Origin: Betaproteobacteria bacterium
GTDB lineage: Bacteria; Pseudomonadota; Gammaproteobacteria; Burkholderiales; Ferrovaceae
Direction of reading: 5' to 3'
DNA length: 16,066 nucleotides
Assembly (NCBI GenBank): GCA_028870615.1
Contig: JAGWPH010000272.1
Location: 1 to 16,066 of the forward strand
The translations under genes were made by a program, and so were the position numbers. Of this stretch, positions 14,799-16,066 are shown piece after piece. The notes beneath the pieces were generated by a model, which was not told the DNA's origin, made no database searches, and saw nothing but the letters and a program-made list of their open reading frames with translations. The first letter of the stretch is position 1, and each line of letters opens with the position of its first letter.

Positions 14799-15491
14799 AT
14801 GCTTAAAGTCAGCGGACTCAATCAGTATTATGGTGGCAGCCACATCCTGCGGGACCTGGATTTTGAAGTTCCCATGGGTCAGGTCACCTGTCTTCTTGGC
14901 CGTAACGGCGTGGGCAAGACCACCTTGCTCAAAACCCTGATGGGATTGGTGCCGGTGGCTCGTGGTTCGATCACCTTTGGCGACGTTATGCTGACCGCAG
15001 CGCCTTCCCACGTGCGGGCGGCAGCGGGCGTGGGATACGTGCCGCAAGGGCGGGAGATCTTTCCGCGTCTCACCGTCGAAGAAAATCTGCTGATCGGGTT
15101 AGCCACACAGCCGCGCGGAAGCACTTTGCCGGCACGTATTTTCGATCTCTTTCCTGTATTGAAACAAATGCTGGGCCGGCGTGGGGGTGATCTGTCCGGG
15201 GGACAGCAGCAGCAACTGGCGATCGGTCGTGCACTCGCCATGAAACCGAAACTGCTGATTCTCGATGAGCCGACAGAAGGCATCCAGCCTTCCATCATCA
15301 AGGACATCGAGCGGGTCATCCAGACTTTGGCAAACAGCGGCGAGATGGCGATTCTGCTGGTGGAACAATATTACGATTTTGCCCAGTCCCTGGCTGATCA
15401 ATACCTGTTGATGGAACGCGGCGAAATCATTCGGCGTGGGCGGGGGGAGACCATGGAAGCCGACGGACTCCGTCGCTTGCTTGCGGTATGA
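14799..15491 (+). CDS. urtE: Urea ABC transporter, ATP-binding subunit UrtE
   Basis: A 230-residue ATPase of the LivF type and partner of UrtD. Walker A is GRNGVGKT at 34-41, the signature is LSGGQ at 132-136, Walker B is LLILDEP at 152-158, and the switch position reads LLVEQ with Gln190, as is common in LivF/UrtE proteins. PTEGIQPSI after Walker B is typical of UrtE. The start has GGGGAG (14786-14791) seven bases upstream, and only 3 bases separate it from urtD. It closes the transporter genes and is followed after 7 bases by ureD, so transporter and urease genes probably share a transcript. Confidence 0.95.
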   Translation: MLKVSGLNQYYGGSHILRDLDFEVPMGQVTCLLGRNGVGKTTLLKTLMGLVPVARGSITFGDVMLTAAPSHVRAAAGVGYVPQGREIFPRLTVEENLLIGLATQPRGSTLPARIFDLFPVLKQMLGRRGGDLSGGQQQQLAIGRALAMKPKLLILDEPTEGIQPSIIKDIERVIQTLANSGEMAILLVEQYYDFAQSLADQYLLMERGEIIRRGRGETMEADGLRRLLAV

Positions 15492-15498
15492 TCGACGC

Positions 15499-16066
15499 AT
15501 GCATCCTCATGAACCATTATCAGTCACGCATTGGCATGCGCGCCTTGAGTTGGCCTATGCCCTGCAGGACGGGTGTTCGGTGCTGTCGCATCGCGCCCAC
15601 CATGGTCCTTTGTTGGTTCAGAAATCGCTCTACCCCGAAGGTCCGGCGGTCTGTCATCACGTGATTCTGCATCCTCCAGGAGGGATTGCCGGGGGAGATC
15701 GACTGGAGCTGAACGTCAAGGTGGAGAAGGGCGCGGCTGCATTGTTGACAACCCCCGGTGCCGGCAAATGGTATCGCAGCAAGGGGCCTGCCGCCGTGCA
15801 ATCCCTGGAATTCGATGTGGGTTTGGGGAGCGTGCTGGAATGGGTGCCGCAGGAAACCATTCTGTTTGATGCTGCCGTGGCCCATATGGGCCTACGTGTG
15901 GCGCTGCAACAGGATGCTGCGTTTATCGGCTGGGAGTTGACCTGTTTTGGACGTACGGTGGCCGGAGAGACCTTTCGACGCGGCCAGTACCGGCCGCGCA
16001 CGCGGATCAGTCGTAACGGGGCTTTGGTGTGGCAGGAACAAGGGGAGCTTACAGGTGGGTCGCCTC
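15499..16066 (+). CDS. ureD: Urease accessory protein UreD (3' end outside window)
   Basis: The first 189 codons of UreD (also called UreH), usually about 270-290 residues. UreD is the scaffold that binds apo-urease and, with UreF and UreG, guides nickel into the active site. Characteristic blocks are ILHPPGGIAGGDRLEL (56-71), LLTTPGAGKWYRS (82-94) and LEWVPQETILFD (113-124). ATG 15499 gives the full N-terminus. The earlier ATG at 15488 is in another frame. No strong ribosome-binding site is visible, and the 7-base gap to urtE suggests coupling. The frame is open to the window edge. Structural genes ureABC and the remaining accessory genes are expected beyond the edge but not seen. Confidence 0.95.
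   Translation, partial: MHPHEPLSVTHWHARLELAYALQDGCSVLSHRAHHGPLLVQKSLYPEGPAVCHHVILHPPGGIAGGDRLELNVKVEKGAAALLTTPGAGKWYRSKGPAAVQSLEFDVGLGSVLEWVPQETILFDAAVAHMGLRVALQQDAAFIGWELTCFGRTVAGETFRRGQYRPRTRISRNGALVWQEQGELTGGSP

Noticed and set aside
14364..15047. 227-codon minus-strand frame across urtD/urtE
   Set aside because: It runs antisense to two ABC ATPases with all motifs intact, and its histidine/glutamine-rich translation is typical of a reversed GC-rich gene.

Overview
The window reads as a proteobacterial chromosome segment, probably betaproteobacterial or from a related chemolithotroph or methylotroph group. That placement is inference from the psd–pssA order, the two-membrane cell plan (porin, periplasmic binding protein, Tat-like signal) and protein resemblance. 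No rRNA, tRNA, mobile element or CRISPR array was seen. Coding is dense, with many 4-11 bp overlaps.

Layout. (1) Positions 1-1650 hold a phospholipid operon: the 3' end of phosphatidylserine decarboxylase (psd), phosphatidylserine synthase (pssA) and an exported SRPBCC-fold protein. (2) After a 141 bp gap with a strong hairpin comes a tight plus-strand block, 1792-8435: gamma-glutamyltransferase, a short NiCoT-type nickel permease, a 1113-residue chimera (NCS1-type permease, Cys-rich cluster, membrane-anchored histidine kinase, receiver) and a LuxR-type response regulator. (3) A minus-strand outer-membrane porin (8501-9679) converges on the regulator and diverges from the next operon. (4) The urea ABC transporter urtABCDE (9918-15491) is followed directly by ureD (15499 to the window edge), the first urease accessory gene.

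The second half looks like one functional unit for urea use. The porin would admit small solutes across the outer membrane. UrtA would bind urea in the periplasm, and UrtBC with UrtDE would import it. Urease, beginning at ureD, would hydrolyse it. The upstream permease would supply the nickel that urease needs. The permease-kinase chimera plus the LuxR-type regulator is a plausible dedicated control system that could sense urea, a related nitrogen compound or a metal. The shared porin/urtA regulatory region carries a perfect 8-2-8 inverted repeat that could be the operator.

The most unusual item is the chimera at 4163-7504, in which a transporter-like domain is joined through a nine-cysteine cluster to a hybrid histidine kinase. 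It sits among genes for nickel uptake, urea uptake and urease. The ligand, the metal and the regulatory target are not shown by the sequence and are offered as hypotheses.
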